Assembly (NCBI RefSeq): GCF_030149505.1
Contig: NZ_JASBRN010000069.1
Coordinates: forward strand, 1-58,461
Source of the DNA: Nocardioides sp.
Lineage (GTDB): Bacteria; Actinomycetota; Actinomycetes; Propionibacteriales; Nocardioidaceae
Reading direction: 5' to 3'
DNA length: 58,461 bases
Shown: piece after piece, positions 31,981 through 39,651 of the stretch
How positions within the stretch are numbered: the stretch's first letter is position 1
Layout: each line of letters opens with the position of its first letter
Translations under genes and position numbers: made by a program
The notes under the pieces: generated by a model
Told to the model about the DNA's origin: nothing
What the model saw: the letters and a program-made list of their open reading frames with translations, nothing else
Databases searched by the model: none

Positions 31981-33726
31981 TCAGCCCGTGGTCAGCGACG
32001 TGTCGTCGACGACGAAGCTGGTGCCGAGCGAGGAGTCCTCGGTGCCGAGGAACCGGACCGTGACGGTGCGACCGGTGAACGCCGACAGGTCGAGGGTCCG
32101 CGTGGTGTAGCCGCTGCCCTCGTCGAGGTTGGAGTAGGTCGCCAGCGTGCTGGTGCTGCCGCCCGAGACGACCTGCACCCGCAGGGTGTCGTAGGCCTGG
32201 CTGGTCGTGGTCTCGGCGCTGCTCACGTAGAGCTTGAAGGAGAGCGTGGCACGCGAGGCGGCCGGGATGGCGACCTGCTGGGTGACGTTGTCGGTGCGGG
32301 CGGTGCCGTAACCGTTGAGCCACGCCTTCCAGCTCCCGCTGGCGGCCGGGGCGCCGGCGTCGTTGGTGATGACGCCGGAGGTGGCGGTCCAGGAGACGGC
32401 GCCGGACTCGAAGCCGGGGTTGGCCAGCAGGTTGCCCGACGGGGCCGGGGGCTCGGTCGTCCCGCCGGTCACGAGAGAGGTGAGCAGGCGGTTGGGCGAG
32501 CCGGTGCCGGCGCTCGTCACCTTGCCGCTGGTCGTCGCACCGAGCACCGCCGAGGAGACGGTGCTCGGCGAGGCGCCGGGCGCTCCCTGGAGGTAGAGCG
32601 CCGCGACGCCGGCCACGTGTGGGGTGGCCATCGAGGTGCCGGAGATCGTGTTGGTGGCGCTGGTGCCGGTGTGCCAGGCCGAGGTGATGTCCGAGCCGGG
32701 GGCGAAGAGGTCGAGGCAGCTGCCGTAGTTGGAGAACGACGAGCGCGCGTCGGTGCGGGTGGTCGACCCGACGGTCAGCGCCGCGGCCACGCGCGAGGGC
32801 GAGCCGTTGCAGGCGTTGGTGTTCTCGTTGCCGGCGGCCACGGCGTAGGTGACGCCGTCGGCGATGGAGGTCGACACGGCCTGGTCCAGCGCGGAGGAGA
32901 TCCCGCCGCCCAGGCTCATGTTGGCGACGGCCGGGGCACCTGCGGTGTGGTGGGAGGTCACCCAGTCGACGCCGGCGATGACGCCGGACGTCGAGCCGTT
33001 GCCCGTGCAGTCCAGCACGCGCACGGGGCGCAGGGTCACGGCCTTCGCGACGCCGTACGTCGAGCCGCCGACGGTGCCCGCGACGTGCGTGCCGTGGCCG
33101 TTGCAGTCGCTGGTGCCGCGGCCGTCGCTGATGGCGGTGTAGCCCGACTGCAGGCGCGAGCCGAACTGCGTGTGCCCGGCCAGGATGCCGGTGTCGATGA
33201 TGTAGGCGGTGACGCCCTGGCCGGTGCGGTCGTAGGTGTAGGAGCCGTCCAGCGGGAGGTTGCGCTGGTCCACGCGGTCCAGGCCCCAGGTGGCGCCGGT
33301 CTGGGTGGCGTCGACGGACAGGGTCTGGTCGGCCTCGATGAACGCGACCCCGGGGCGCTTCGCGAGGGCCTCGACGGCGCGCTCGGGCAGCTGCGCCGAG
33401 AAGCCGCGCAGCGCGGTGCCGTAGGTCTCCAGGACCCGGCCGCCGTGGGCGCGGGCGGTCTCGCGGGCGTCGGCGTCGGCGCCGGCCGCGGCCCGCTCCT
33501 CCAAGACCACGATGTAGCGGCCCGGGACGGCGGCGGCGCGGTTCTCGCCGACGACCGGGGCCCGGTCGGAGCGGGCGTCGCCGGGGGCGGCCTGCGCGGG
33601 GGCGAGGCCGGTGACACCGGTCAGGCCGGCGAGGGCCACGGAGCTGGCCAGGGCGGCGGCCGAGGTGGCGGCCGAGGTGGCGCCTAGTCGGCGCAGGGCG
33701 CGCCTGCGGACAGGGGTGGACGTCAT
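31981..33726 (-). CDS. Secreted S8 serine protease, aqualysin/proteinase K type
   Basis: 581 residues. A Tat/Sec-like signal (RRRALRRLG then a hydrophobic stretch ending PAQA, residue about 47) is followed by an inhibitor I9 propeptide (GRYIVVLEE...VAFIEADQ, about 68-138). The subtilisin domain has Asp178 in AYIIDTGI, His211 in [10 protein letters not shown], Asn300 in AVAAGNEN and Ser365 in [14 protein letters not shown]-terminal beta-sandwich (about 430-581: [10 protein letters not shown]...[11 protein letters not shown]) resembles carbohydrate-binding or MAM-like modules. It is an extracellular degradative protease. A TACGTT box at 33796-33801 (minus strand) and GGGAG before the ATG suggest an ordinary leadered message. 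Confidence 0.95.
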   Translation of the reverse strand: MTSTPVRRRALRRLGATSAATSAAALASSVALAGLTGVTGLAPAQAAPGDARSDRAPVVGENRAAAVPGRYIVVLEERAAAGADADARETARAHGGRVLETYGTALRGFSAQLPERAVEALAKRPGVAFIEADQTLSVDATQTGATWGLDRVDQRNLPLDGSYTYDRTGQGVTAYIIDTGILAGHTQFGSRLQSGYTAISDGRGTSDCNGHGTHVAGTVGGSTYGVAKAVTLRPVRVLDCTGNGSTSGVIAGVDWVTSHHTAGAPAVANMSLGGGISSALDQAVSTSIADGVTYAVAAGNENTNACNGSPSRVAAALTVGSTTRTDARSSFSNYGSCLDLFAPGSDITSAWHTGTSATNTISGTSMATPHVAGVAALYLQGAPGASPSTVSSAVLGATTSGKVTSAGTGSPNRLLTSLVTGGTTEPPAPSGNLLANPGFESGAVSWTATSGVITNDAGAPAASGSWKAWLNGYGTARTDNVTQQVAIPAASRATLSFKLYVSSAETTTSQAYDTLRVQVVSGGSTSTLATYSNLDEGSGYTTRTLDLSAFTGRTVTVRFLGTEDSSLGTSFVVDDTSLTTG

Positions 33727-33933
33727 GGGTGGACTCCCGAGAAGTGGTGAGGACGCCGCGAGCGCGGCTCCCGGCCGGTCGGCACGGTGCGCAGGAACGT
33801 AGTGGCGTCGCGGGCCGTCCGGGGGCCGCGCGATGGCTCACCTTCTCGCGCTGCAACAACTCGCAGAAGTGCGCCCGGGACTACGCCGCCGCTCCGCGGT
33901 GCGGATGTGTTCGCCGCGCGGCCCGCCCGTCCC

Positions 33934-33939
33934 TAGGGT
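33934..33939 (+). promoter_or_regulatory. -10 box of the DUF4190 gene (leaderless)
   Basis: TAGGGT ends eight bases before the GTG at 33947. This motif and spacing recur before several other genes in the window and decide the start chosen here. Confidence 0.6.
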
Positions 33940-33946
33940 GAGCACC

Positions 33947-34798
33947 GTGACGCAGCCGCCGACAGGTCCCGACCAGCCCCAGCAGCCCGAGCAGCCGGGC
34001 CGGGACCCGCAGGGCACGCCTCCGCCCCCGCCGCCGTACGGCGCTCCCCCGCCGCCGCCCCAGCAGCCCTCGGGCGACCCCTACCCCGCCCCGGGCACCC
34101 CGCCCCCGTCGTACGGCTCGACGCCCTACGGCCAGCCGCCCTCGCCGTACGGCGCGCCGCAGCCCGCCGGGCAGCCGTACGGCGCTCCCGGCGCGTTCCC
34201 GGGCGGCGCCTTCCCCGGCGGCAGCGAGCAGGGCGAGCCCAGCAAGGGCATGGCCATCGGAGCCCTGGTCTCCTCGGTGCTGTGCTGCCTTCCGGTCGGC
34301 CTCGTGCTGGGCATCGTCGTGCTGCGCCGCAGCAAGGACGGGCGCGACCACGGCAAGGGCCTGGCGATCGCCGCGATCGTGCTCAACACGCTGGTGATGA
34401 TCGGCGCACTGGTCCTGGTCGTGGTGGCGGTCGTCGTCGGCAGCTCGGTGCGCGCGGTCAACGACCTGGAGCCGGGTGACTGCATCAGCGCCGAGGGCCT
34501 GCGGGGTGACGCGGAGAGCTTCGAGACGATCACCGTGGAGGACTGCACCGAGCCGCACGACGCCGAGGTGCTGGCGGTGGCCACGCTGACCGAGGAGGCC
34601 GCGGCCGGCGGCCCCGACGGCGACTACAGCCAGCTGTGCGACGAGGCCGTCTCCGACGACCCCGAGCGGGAGGCGGTCAGCACCAGCGGCGACGTCTCGC
34701 TCCTGGTGATCTACGACGAGCTCGAGGCCGGCGAGCAGATCGCCTGCCTGGCCCTGGCCCCCGACGGCGGCCAGCTCGACGAGCCGCTGGTCGAGTAG
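33947..34798 (+). CDS. DUF4190 membrane protein with septum-formation-like domain
   Basis: 283 residues. The first 95 are Pro/Gly/Tyr/Gln-rich (repeats of PYG, PPPPP), cytoplasmic by prediction. The DUF4190 part follows: two membrane helices, GMAIGALVSSVLCCLPVGLVLG and AIAAIVLNTLVMIGALVLVV, separated by RRSKDGRDHGKG. The extracellular C-terminal domain has the septum-formation (PF13845-like) pattern LEPGDCISAEGL...VEDCTEPHDAEVLAVATL with paired cysteines. Function unknown; such proteins occur widely in Actinobacteria. A GTG at 33938 would add three residues but overlaps the -10 box. Confidence 0.85.
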   Translation: MTQPPTGPDQPQQPEQPGRDPQGTPPPPPPYGAPPPPPQQPSGDPYPAPGTPPPSYGSTPYGQPPSPYGAPQPAGQPYGAPGAFPGGAFPGGSEQGEPSKGMAIGALVSSVLCCLPVGLVLGIVVLRRSKDGRDHGKGLAIAAIVLNTLVMIGALVLVVVAVVVGSSVRAVNDLEPGDCISAEGLRGDAESFETITVEDCTEPHDAEVLAVATLTEEAAAGGPDGDYSQLCDEAVSDDPEREAVSTSGDVSLLVIYDELEAGEQIACLALAPDGGQLDEPLVE

Positions 34799-34806
34799 TT
34801 CGGCGG

Positions 34807-34843
34807 GCCCCGTCGGGCCGACCTGGATCTCGGTGCCCATCTC
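34807..34843. repeat. Left copy of a 37-bp direct repeat flanking the toxin-antitoxin cassette
   Basis: Identical at 36 of 37 positions to 35831-35867, which is part of the radical SAM coding sequence. Read on the minus strand, this copy still encodes MGTEIQVGPTG, a fragment of that gene's C terminus, although it is disconnected from the gene by 1 kb. It begins nine bases after the DUF4190 stop. Confidence 0.9.
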
Positions 34844-34901
34844 AGGACGGATCGGTCCTCGTCGATATCCGTGGTGCCGACCGGTTCGTAGTCGTTTGTT
34901 A

Positions 34902-34907
34902 TACAGT
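34902..34907 (+). promoter_or_regulatory. -10 box of the toxin-antitoxin operon (leaderless)
   Basis: TACAGT, its last base seven positions before the first base of the GTG at 34914. It lies in the only distinctly AT-rich patch of the region (TTTGTTATACAGTTT). Confidence 0.55.
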
Positions 34908-34913
34908 TTCGCC

Positions 34914-35228
34914 GTGGACTCGGATCCGCTCGACCTCGATCAGCTCGCCGACGAACCGTTCGAGGTCGACGCACAGGCAGCTCATCTGTTCAAGCACCCG
35001 CACCTGGGACTCGACGATGTGTACGACGTCTGGGCGAACGACCCGGTGTTCTACCCAGCCAAGCCGCCTGCCCACTGGCTGATGGTGGCCGACGTCGGCG
35101 GGCAGGTGCTCGTCGTCCCCATCGCCCCGTCTCGGGACGGCGATCCGACCCGCTGCCGACCGATCGGCTGCTATCAGGCCAGCGTCGAGCTGGCCGAGAC
35201 CTACCGAGGTGATCGTGATGACGTCTGA
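34914..35228 (+). CDS. BrnT-like toxin of a type II toxin-antitoxin pair
   Basis: 104 residues. The pattern AAHLFKHPHLGLDDVYDVWANDP, then WLMVADVGGQVLVVPI, then RCRPIGCYQASVELAETYR follows the BrnT/RelE-fold layout. In that layout a KHG-type helix comes first, then a strand pair with GRLLVVVxxR, then a final IISARxAxxxExxxY. BrnT-type toxins cleave RNA and stop translation. The gene comes first and the antitoxin second, as in brnTA. No Shine-Dalgarno precedes the GTG; leaderless initiation is likely. Without a profile search the family call is tentative. Confidence 0.6.
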   Translation: MDSDPLDLDQLADEPFEVDAQAAHLFKHPHLGLDDVYDVWANDPVFYPAKPPAHWLMVADVGGQVLVVPIAPSRDGDPTRCRPIGCYQASVELAETYRGDRDDV

Positions 35229-35448
35229 GATGACTCCGGACGAGGAGTACGAGTTCTACGCCGACCCTGCGAACCAGACGCCGACCGGCGAGCCACGGCG
35301 TCGTTCAGCGAAGTTGACCACGCCGATCCCTGTCCGCTTCCCCGCCGACGTGCTCGACGAGGTGAAGCGCCGCGCGGACGCCGACGACCGATCCGTCTCG
35401 TCGTGGATCCGACGCGCCGTCGAGCACGAGCTCAACCGGCCTGCCTGA
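35218..35448 (+). CDS. Ribbon-helix-helix antitoxin
   Basis: 76 residues ending in a ribbon-helix-helix domain: LTTPIPVRFPADVLDEVKRR (strand and helix A) and DDRSVSSWIRRAVEHEL (helix B). The N-terminal 30 residues are acidic and could wrap the toxin. RHH antitoxins neutralise the toxin and repress their own promoter, here probably the site around 34880-34914. ATG at 35218 with GAGGT seven bases before it; an in-frame GTG at 35209 is possible. Overlaps the toxin gene by 11 bases. Confidence 0.75.
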   Translation: MTSEMTPDEEYEFYADPANQTPTGEPRRRSAKLTTPIPVRFPADVLDEVKRRADADDRSVSSWIRRAVEHELNRPA

Positions 35449-35798
35449 TGCCGATCGTCGAGGTCATGCTCGGTCAAGGGGTGAGCGACTGCCAGGTCGC
35501 GGACCTGGCTGCCGTGCTGCCGCACGCCGTGTCGACCGCGGTCGAGTGCCCGGAAGAGCCCTACGACGGTCGGTTGGGACCTGGCGACGTCGAGCTCCGC
35601 TTTCGCTCGCTGGGCCCTCACGACTCGTCCGGACTGGACGTGACCATCGAGATCCGCTCGAAGTGGTTCGCCAGCCGTGCCGAGAACAGGCAGCAGCGAT
35701 GTGACGCGGTCCTTGCTGCTGTCACCGATGTCCTCAACCCACTCCGGGTCGGCGTCTACCTCATGCTGCCGGTCGCAGCGTGGTCGCAGACGGAGTGA
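35448..35798 (+). CDS. Tautomerase-superfamily-like protein in the toxin-antitoxin operon
   Basis: 116 residues beginning MPIVEV, so methionine removal would expose Pro1, the catalytic base of 4-oxalocrotonate tautomerases. The segment DVTIEIRSKWFASRAENRQQRCDAVLAAV resembles the second half of 5-carboxymethyl-2-hydroxymuconate isomerase (MTLKIGAGRSLESRQQAGE in the E. coli enzyme, from memory). Its ATG shares one base with the antitoxin stop (TGATG), so it is translated in the same operon. No substrate can be named, and a tautomerase is not a usual third member of such modules. It ends three bases before the converging radical SAM gene. Confidence 0.5.
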   Translation: MPIVEVMLGQGVSDCQVADLAAVLPHAVSTAVECPEEPYDGRLGPGDVELRFRSLGPHDSSGLDVTIEIRSKWFASRAENRQQRCDAVLAAVTDVLNPLRVGVYLMLPVAAWSQTE

Positions 35799-35801
35799 TC
35801 G

Positions 35802-37790
35802 TCAGACCACGCTGAGCGGCAACAGCTTCTGCCCCGTCGGACCGACCTGGATCTCGGTGCCCATCTCCGGGCACACGCCGCAGTCGTAGCACGGCGTCCA
35901 GCGGCAGTCCTCGACCTCGACGTCGGCCGAGCCGTCGGCGACCGCGAGGGCGTCCTCCCAGTCACCCCACAGCCAGTCCTTGTCCAGGCCGGAGTCGAGG
36001 TGGTCCCAGGGCAGGACCTCGTCGTAGTCGCGCTCGCGCAGGGTGAACCAGTCCAGGTCGACCCCGGTGCCCGCCAGGCCCTGCTCGGCAGCAGCCATCC
36101 AGCGGTCGTAGGAGAAGTGCTCGGACCAGCCGTCGAAGCGGCCGCCGTCGCGCCAGACCCGCTCGATGACCCGACCCACGCGGCGGTCGCCGCGCGAGAG
36201 CAGGCCCTCGACGATGCCGGGCTTGCCGTCGTGGTAGCGGAAGCCGATGGCGCGGCCGAACTTCTTGTCCGCCCGCACGGTCTCGCGCAGCTTGCGCAGC
36301 CGCTCGTCGGTGGTCTCGACGTCGAGCTGGGCGGCCCACTGGAACGGCGTGTGCGGCTTGGGCACGAAGCCACCGATGGAGACGGTGCAGCGGATGTCGT
36401 TGTGGCCGGCGACCTCGCGGCCCTTCGCGATGACGGCCTTGGCCAGCTCGGCGACCTGCAGGACGTCCTCGTCGGTCTCGGTGGGCAGCCCGACCATGAA
36501 GTAGAGCTTCACCTGCCGCCAACCGTGGGAGTACGCCGCCGCGACCGTGCGGATGAGGTCCTCCTCGGTCACCATCTTGTTGATCACCTTGCGCATCCGC
36601 TCCGATCCCCCCTCGGGGGCGAACGTGAGGCCCGAGCGGCGGCCGTTGCGGGAGAACTCGTTGGCCAGGGTGATGTTGAAGGCGTCGACGCGGGTCGAGG
36701 GCAGCGACAGCGAGACGTTGGTGCCCTCGTAGCGGTCGGCCAGCCCGGTGGCGACGTCGCCGATCTCGGTGTGGTCGGCGCTGGAGAGCGAGAGCAGGCC
36801 GACCTCCTCGAAGCCGGTCTTGCGGATGCCGTTCTCGACCATCGCACCGATCGTCTCGATCGAGCGCTCGCGCACGGGGCGGGTGATCATCCCGGCCTGG
36901 CAGAAGCGGCAGCCGCGGGTGCAGCCGCGGAAGATCTCGACGCTGAAGCGCTCGTGGACGGTCTCGGCCAGCGGCACCAGCGGCTTGCGGGGGTAGGGCC
37001 AGGCGTCGAGGTCCATGAGCGTGTGCTTGCGGACGCGGAACGGGATGCCGGGGCGGTTGGGCACGACCGCCTCGATCGACCCGTCGGCGGCGTACGTGAC
37101 GTCGTAGAAGCGGGGGACGTAGATGTTGCCGGTGACGGCGAGCCGGCGCAGCAGCTCCTCGCGACCGCCGGGGCGGTCCTCGGACTTCCACTCGCGCACG
37201 ATGTCGGAGATCGCGAGCACGACCTCCTCGCCGTCGCCGAGCACGGCGGCGTCGATGAAGTCCGCGATCGGCTCGGGGTTGAACGCCGCGTGCCCACCGG
37301 CGATGACGACCGGGTGGTCCTCGGTGCGGTCCACGGCGTGCAGTGGGATGCCGGCGAGGTCGAGGGCGTTGAGCATGTTGGTGTAGCCGAGCTCGGTGGA
37401 GAAGCTCAGGCCGAAGAGGTCGAAGTCGCCGACGGGGCGGTGCGCGTCGACGGTGAACTGCGGGATCCCCTGCTCCTTGAGCAGCCTCTCCATGTCCGGC
37501 CACACGGCGTACGTGCGCTCGGCGACGATCCAGTCGCGCTCGTTGAGCACCTCGTAGAGGATCTGGACGCCCTGGTTGGGCAGGCCGACCTCGTAGGCGT
37601 CGGGGTACATCAGCGCCCACCGAACCGTCTGGCCGCCGGACTCCTCGGAGTCGGCGCCGCAGTCCCAGTCCTTGACCGTGGAGTTCAGCTCGCCACCGAC
37701 GTACTGGATCGGCTTGGAGACGCCGGGCAGGTGCGGCTCCAGGAGCTCGAAGACGGACTGGCCACGGCGCAGGGCTGCGGGGGCGGACAT
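35802..37790 (-). CDS. TIGR03960 family B12-binding-domain radical SAM protein
   Basis: 662 residues. An N-terminal B12-binding-like region (residues 1-250: LPNQGVQILYEVLN...DLFGLSFSTELGY, GGHAAFNPEPIADFID) precedes the radical SAM core with the Cx3Cx2C cluster at Cys290, Cys294 and Cys297 (GCTRGCRFCQAG). Later segments are LTFAPEGGSERMR and VKLYFMVGLPTETDEDV. The C terminus has further cysteines (WTPCYDCGVCPEMGTEIQ). The reaction is unknown. Normal partner: TIGR03936, here 6.3 kb away. The last codons contain one copy of the 37-bp repeat. ATG with GAGGTG upstream. Confidence 0.92.
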   Translation of the reverse strand: MSAPAALRRGQSVFELLEPHLPGVSKPIQYVGGELNSTVKDWDCGADSEESGGQTVRWALMYPDAYEVGLPNQGVQILYEVLNERDWIVAERTYAVWPDMERLLKEQGIPQFTVDAHRPVGDFDLFGLSFSTELGYTNMLNALDLAGIPLHAVDRTEDHPVVIAGGHAAFNPEPIADFIDAAVLGDGEEVVLAISDIVREWKSEDRPGGREELLRRLAVTGNIYVPRFYDVTYAADGSIEAVVPNRPGIPFRVRKHTLMDLDAWPYPRKPLVPLAETVHERFSVEIFRGCTRGCRFCQAGMITRPVRERSIETIGAMVENGIRKTGFEEVGLLSLSSADHTEIGDVATGLADRYEGTNVSLSLPSTRVDAFNITLANEFSRNGRRSGLTFAPEGGSERMRKVINKMVTEEDLIRTVAAAYSHGWRQVKLYFMVGLPTETDEDVLQVAELAKAVIAKGREVAGHNDIRCTVSIGGFVPKPHTPFQWAAQLDVETTDERLRKLRETVRADKKFGRAIGFRYHDGKPGIVEGLLSRGDRRVGRVIERVWRDGGRFDGWSEHFSYDRWMAAAEQGLAGTGVDLDWFTLRERDYDEVLPWDHLDSGLDKDWLWGDWEDALAVADGSADVEVEDCRWTPCYDCGVCPEMGTEIQVGPTGQKLLPLSVV
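35831..35867. repeat. Right copy of the 37-bp direct repeat, inside the radical SAM gene
   Basis: Partner of 34807-34843, one mismatch. It encodes MGTEIQVGPTG near the C terminus; ten more codons (QKLLPLSVV and stop) follow in this copy only. Confidence 0.9.
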
Positions 37791-37905
37791 GGGTTCACCT
37801 CGGCGTGGGTCTGGGACGGGGCAGGCTGCGCTCCGCGACGGGTGGCAGCGCAGTCACCCAGGGTACGGCGCCGCCGGTCGCGTCCCGAAACCTCCGGGCC
37901 GGGCC

Positions 37906-39576
37906 CTACTCCCGCGGGGCGGCGGGGGTGGGGCCGGTCGAGGTCGCGGCGGCTGCGCGCGCCGCCGAGGCCGAGGTGTCGCGGAGCTGGACCGGCGGCA
38001 GGAGGAGCAGGATCAGGAAGGCGAGCACCCCCACGCCGGCCGCGGCCAGGAAGACGGTGTCCATCGACTCCGCGAAGCCGACCCGGAACGGCTGGGCCAG
38101 GGCGTCGGGCAGGGTCTCCAGGACCGAGGAGTCGTCCTGGATCGTGGTGACCAGGTCGGGGTCGAGCCCGCCGACCTCCTGCGCGGCCTGCTGGAACTCC
38201 GGCGTACGTGCTGCTTCGTCGAGCGCCTCGGAGATGTTGGGCCCGACGGTGCTGAAGAGCACGGAGAGGAAGACCGCGACACCCAGGGTGCCGCCCATCT
38301 GCCGGAAGAAGGTCGAGGAGGCGGTGGCCACCCCGATCTCGGTCGGCGGCACCGCGCTCTGGACGGTGAGCAGCAGCGGCTGCATGCACGAGCCGAGGCC
38401 GACCCCCAGCACGAACATGGCGGCGTTGACCCAGGGAAGCGGGGTGTCGGCGGAGGTGAAGGAGAGCAGGAACAGACCCAGCACGATCACTGCGGAGCCG
38501 ACGACCGGGAACATCCGCACCTGCCCGGTGCGGGAGATGACGCGGCCCGAGCCGATCGAGGCGAGCATCATGCCGGCGACCATCGGCAGCATGAGGATGC
38601 CGGACTCGGTGGGGCTGGCGCCGTGCACGATCTGCATGTAGAGCGGCAGGATCATGATCCCGCCGAACATCGCCATGCCGATGATGACGCTGGCCGCGAT
38701 CGTGACGGCGGTGACGCGCATCCGAAAGAGCCGCAGCGGGATGAGCGCGGCGTCGCCCATCGCGTGCTCGGCCAGCACGAAGGCCACCAGACCGAGGACG
38801 CCGAGGGCGTAGCAGGCCAGGGCCAGCCCGGACCCCCAGCCCCACTCGCGGCCCTGCTCGGCGACGGTGAGCAGCGGGACCAGGCCGACCACCAGGGCCG
38901 CGGCGCCCCACCAGTCGATCCGCACGTCCCGGCGCTCGGTCCGCACATTCAGCGTGCGAGCGACCACGACGAGCGCCAGCAGTCCGACCGGGACGTTGAC
39001 GAGGAAGACCCAGCGCCAGCCGGTGACGCCCAGGATCGAGTCCTGGCCGGCGAGCAGCCCGCCGAGCACGGGGCCCAGCACGGACGAGGTGGCGAAGGTG
39101 GCCATGAAGTAGCCGGTGTAGCGCGCGCGCTCGCGTGGGCTGACGATGTCGCCGATGATCGCGAGCACCAGCGTCATGAGGCCGCCCGCGCCCAGCCCCT
39201 GCACCGCGCGGAAGACCGCGAGCACGTACATCGAGTCGGCAAACGAGCACAGCGCCGAGCCCACGATGAAGACCGAGATGGCGAACATGAACAGCTTCTT
39301 GCGGCCGTAGGTGTCGCCGAGCTTGCCGTAGATCGGGGTCGTGATCGTGGCGGTGATGAGGTACGCCGTCGTCACCCACGCCTGCACCGACAGCCCGCTG
39401 AGGTCGTCGGCGATCGTGCGGATCGAGGTGCTGACGATCGTCTGGTCGAGCGAGGCCAGGAACATGCCCAGCATCAGGCCGGTGAGGATCGTGAGGACCT
39501 GGGCGTGGGTGTACTCGCCCGAGTCGGTCTGGGGAGCGCCGTCGGTCGCCGGCACGTCGGGGGTATTCGTTGCCAT
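37906..39576 (-). CDS. DHA2-family MFS drug exporter (14 TM)
   Basis: 556 residues, with FLASLDQTIVSTSIRTIADDL in TM1, YGKLGDTYGRKKLFM (motif A), RAVQGLGAGGLMTL and SSVLGPVLGGLLAGQ (motif C), an EmrB/QacA-type multidrug proton antiporter. A region rich in Asp/Glu/Gln (about residues 440-500) lies in the loop before the last helix, as in related actinobacterial pumps. Unlike the pump at 14886 it has no adjacent regulator. A TATGAT box (minus strand, 39585-39590) puts the transcript start two or three bases before the ATG at 39576. Confidence 0.92.
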   Translation of the reverse strand: MATNTPDVPATDGAPQTDSGEYTHAQVLTILTGLMLGMFLASLDQTIVSTSIRTIADDLSGLSVQAWVTTAYLITATITTPIYGKLGDTYGRKKLFMFAISVFIVGSALCSFADSMYVLAVFRAVQGLGAGGLMTLVLAIIGDIVSPRERARYTGYFMATFATSSVLGPVLGGLLAGQDSILGVTGWRWVFLVNVPVGLLALVVVARTLNVRTERRDVRIDWWGAAALVVGLVPLLTVAEQGREWGWGSGLALACYALGVLGLVAFVLAEHAMGDAALIPLRLFRMRVTAVTIAASVIIGMAMFGGIMILPLYMQIVHGASPTESGILMLPMVAGMMLASIGSGRVISRTGQVRMFPVVGSAVIVLGLFLLSFTSADTPLPWVNAAMFVLGVGLGSCMQPLLLTVQSAVPPTEIGVATASSTFFRQMGGTLGVAVFLSVLFSTVGPNISEALDEAARTPEFQQAAQEVGGLDPDLVTTIQDDSSVLETLPDALAQPFRVGFAESMDTVFLAAAGVGVLAFLILLLLPPVQLRDTSASAARAAAATSTGPTPAAPRE

Positions 39577-39584
39577 CAGCAACC

Positions 39585-39590
39585 ATCATA
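39585..39590 (-). promoter_or_regulatory. -10 box of the DHA2 exporter gene
   Basis: TATGAT on the minus strand, the best match to the sigma-70-type consensus in the window. The predicted transcript start is two or three bases before the ATG. Confidence 0.55.
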
Positions 39591-39639
39591 CGCAGAGGTG
39601 GGTCCGGGCCCACCCCGCTCGACCGGTTGGCCACCTCCC

Positions 39640-39645
39640 TAGGGT
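39640..39645 (+). promoter_or_regulatory. -10 box of the Ca2+/H+ antiporter gene (leaderless)
   Basis: TAGGGT; its last base is exactly seven positions before the A of the ATG at 39652. Confidence 0.6.
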
Positions 39646-39651
39646 TGGGGC

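Larger units (their letters stand above)
34844..35830. mobile_element. Candidate inserted cassette with toxin, antitoxin and tautomerase-like genes
   Basis: 987 bases bounded by the 37-bp direct repeat. The segment is visibly less GC-rich than its neighbours and holds three overlapping plus-strand genes. No integrase or transposase is present, so it would be a non-autonomous insert or the remnant of a larger integrative element that used the 3' end of the radical SAM gene as target and restored it. The origin is inference; the repeat and gene content are seen. Confidence 0.5.

Noticed and set aside
34833..34913. Upstream ATG that would extend the BrnT-like toxin by 27 residues
   Set aside because: It begins inside the 37-bp direct repeat, runs through the promoter-like AT-rich patch and adds residues not matching the family; the GTG at 34914 fits the TACAGT box.
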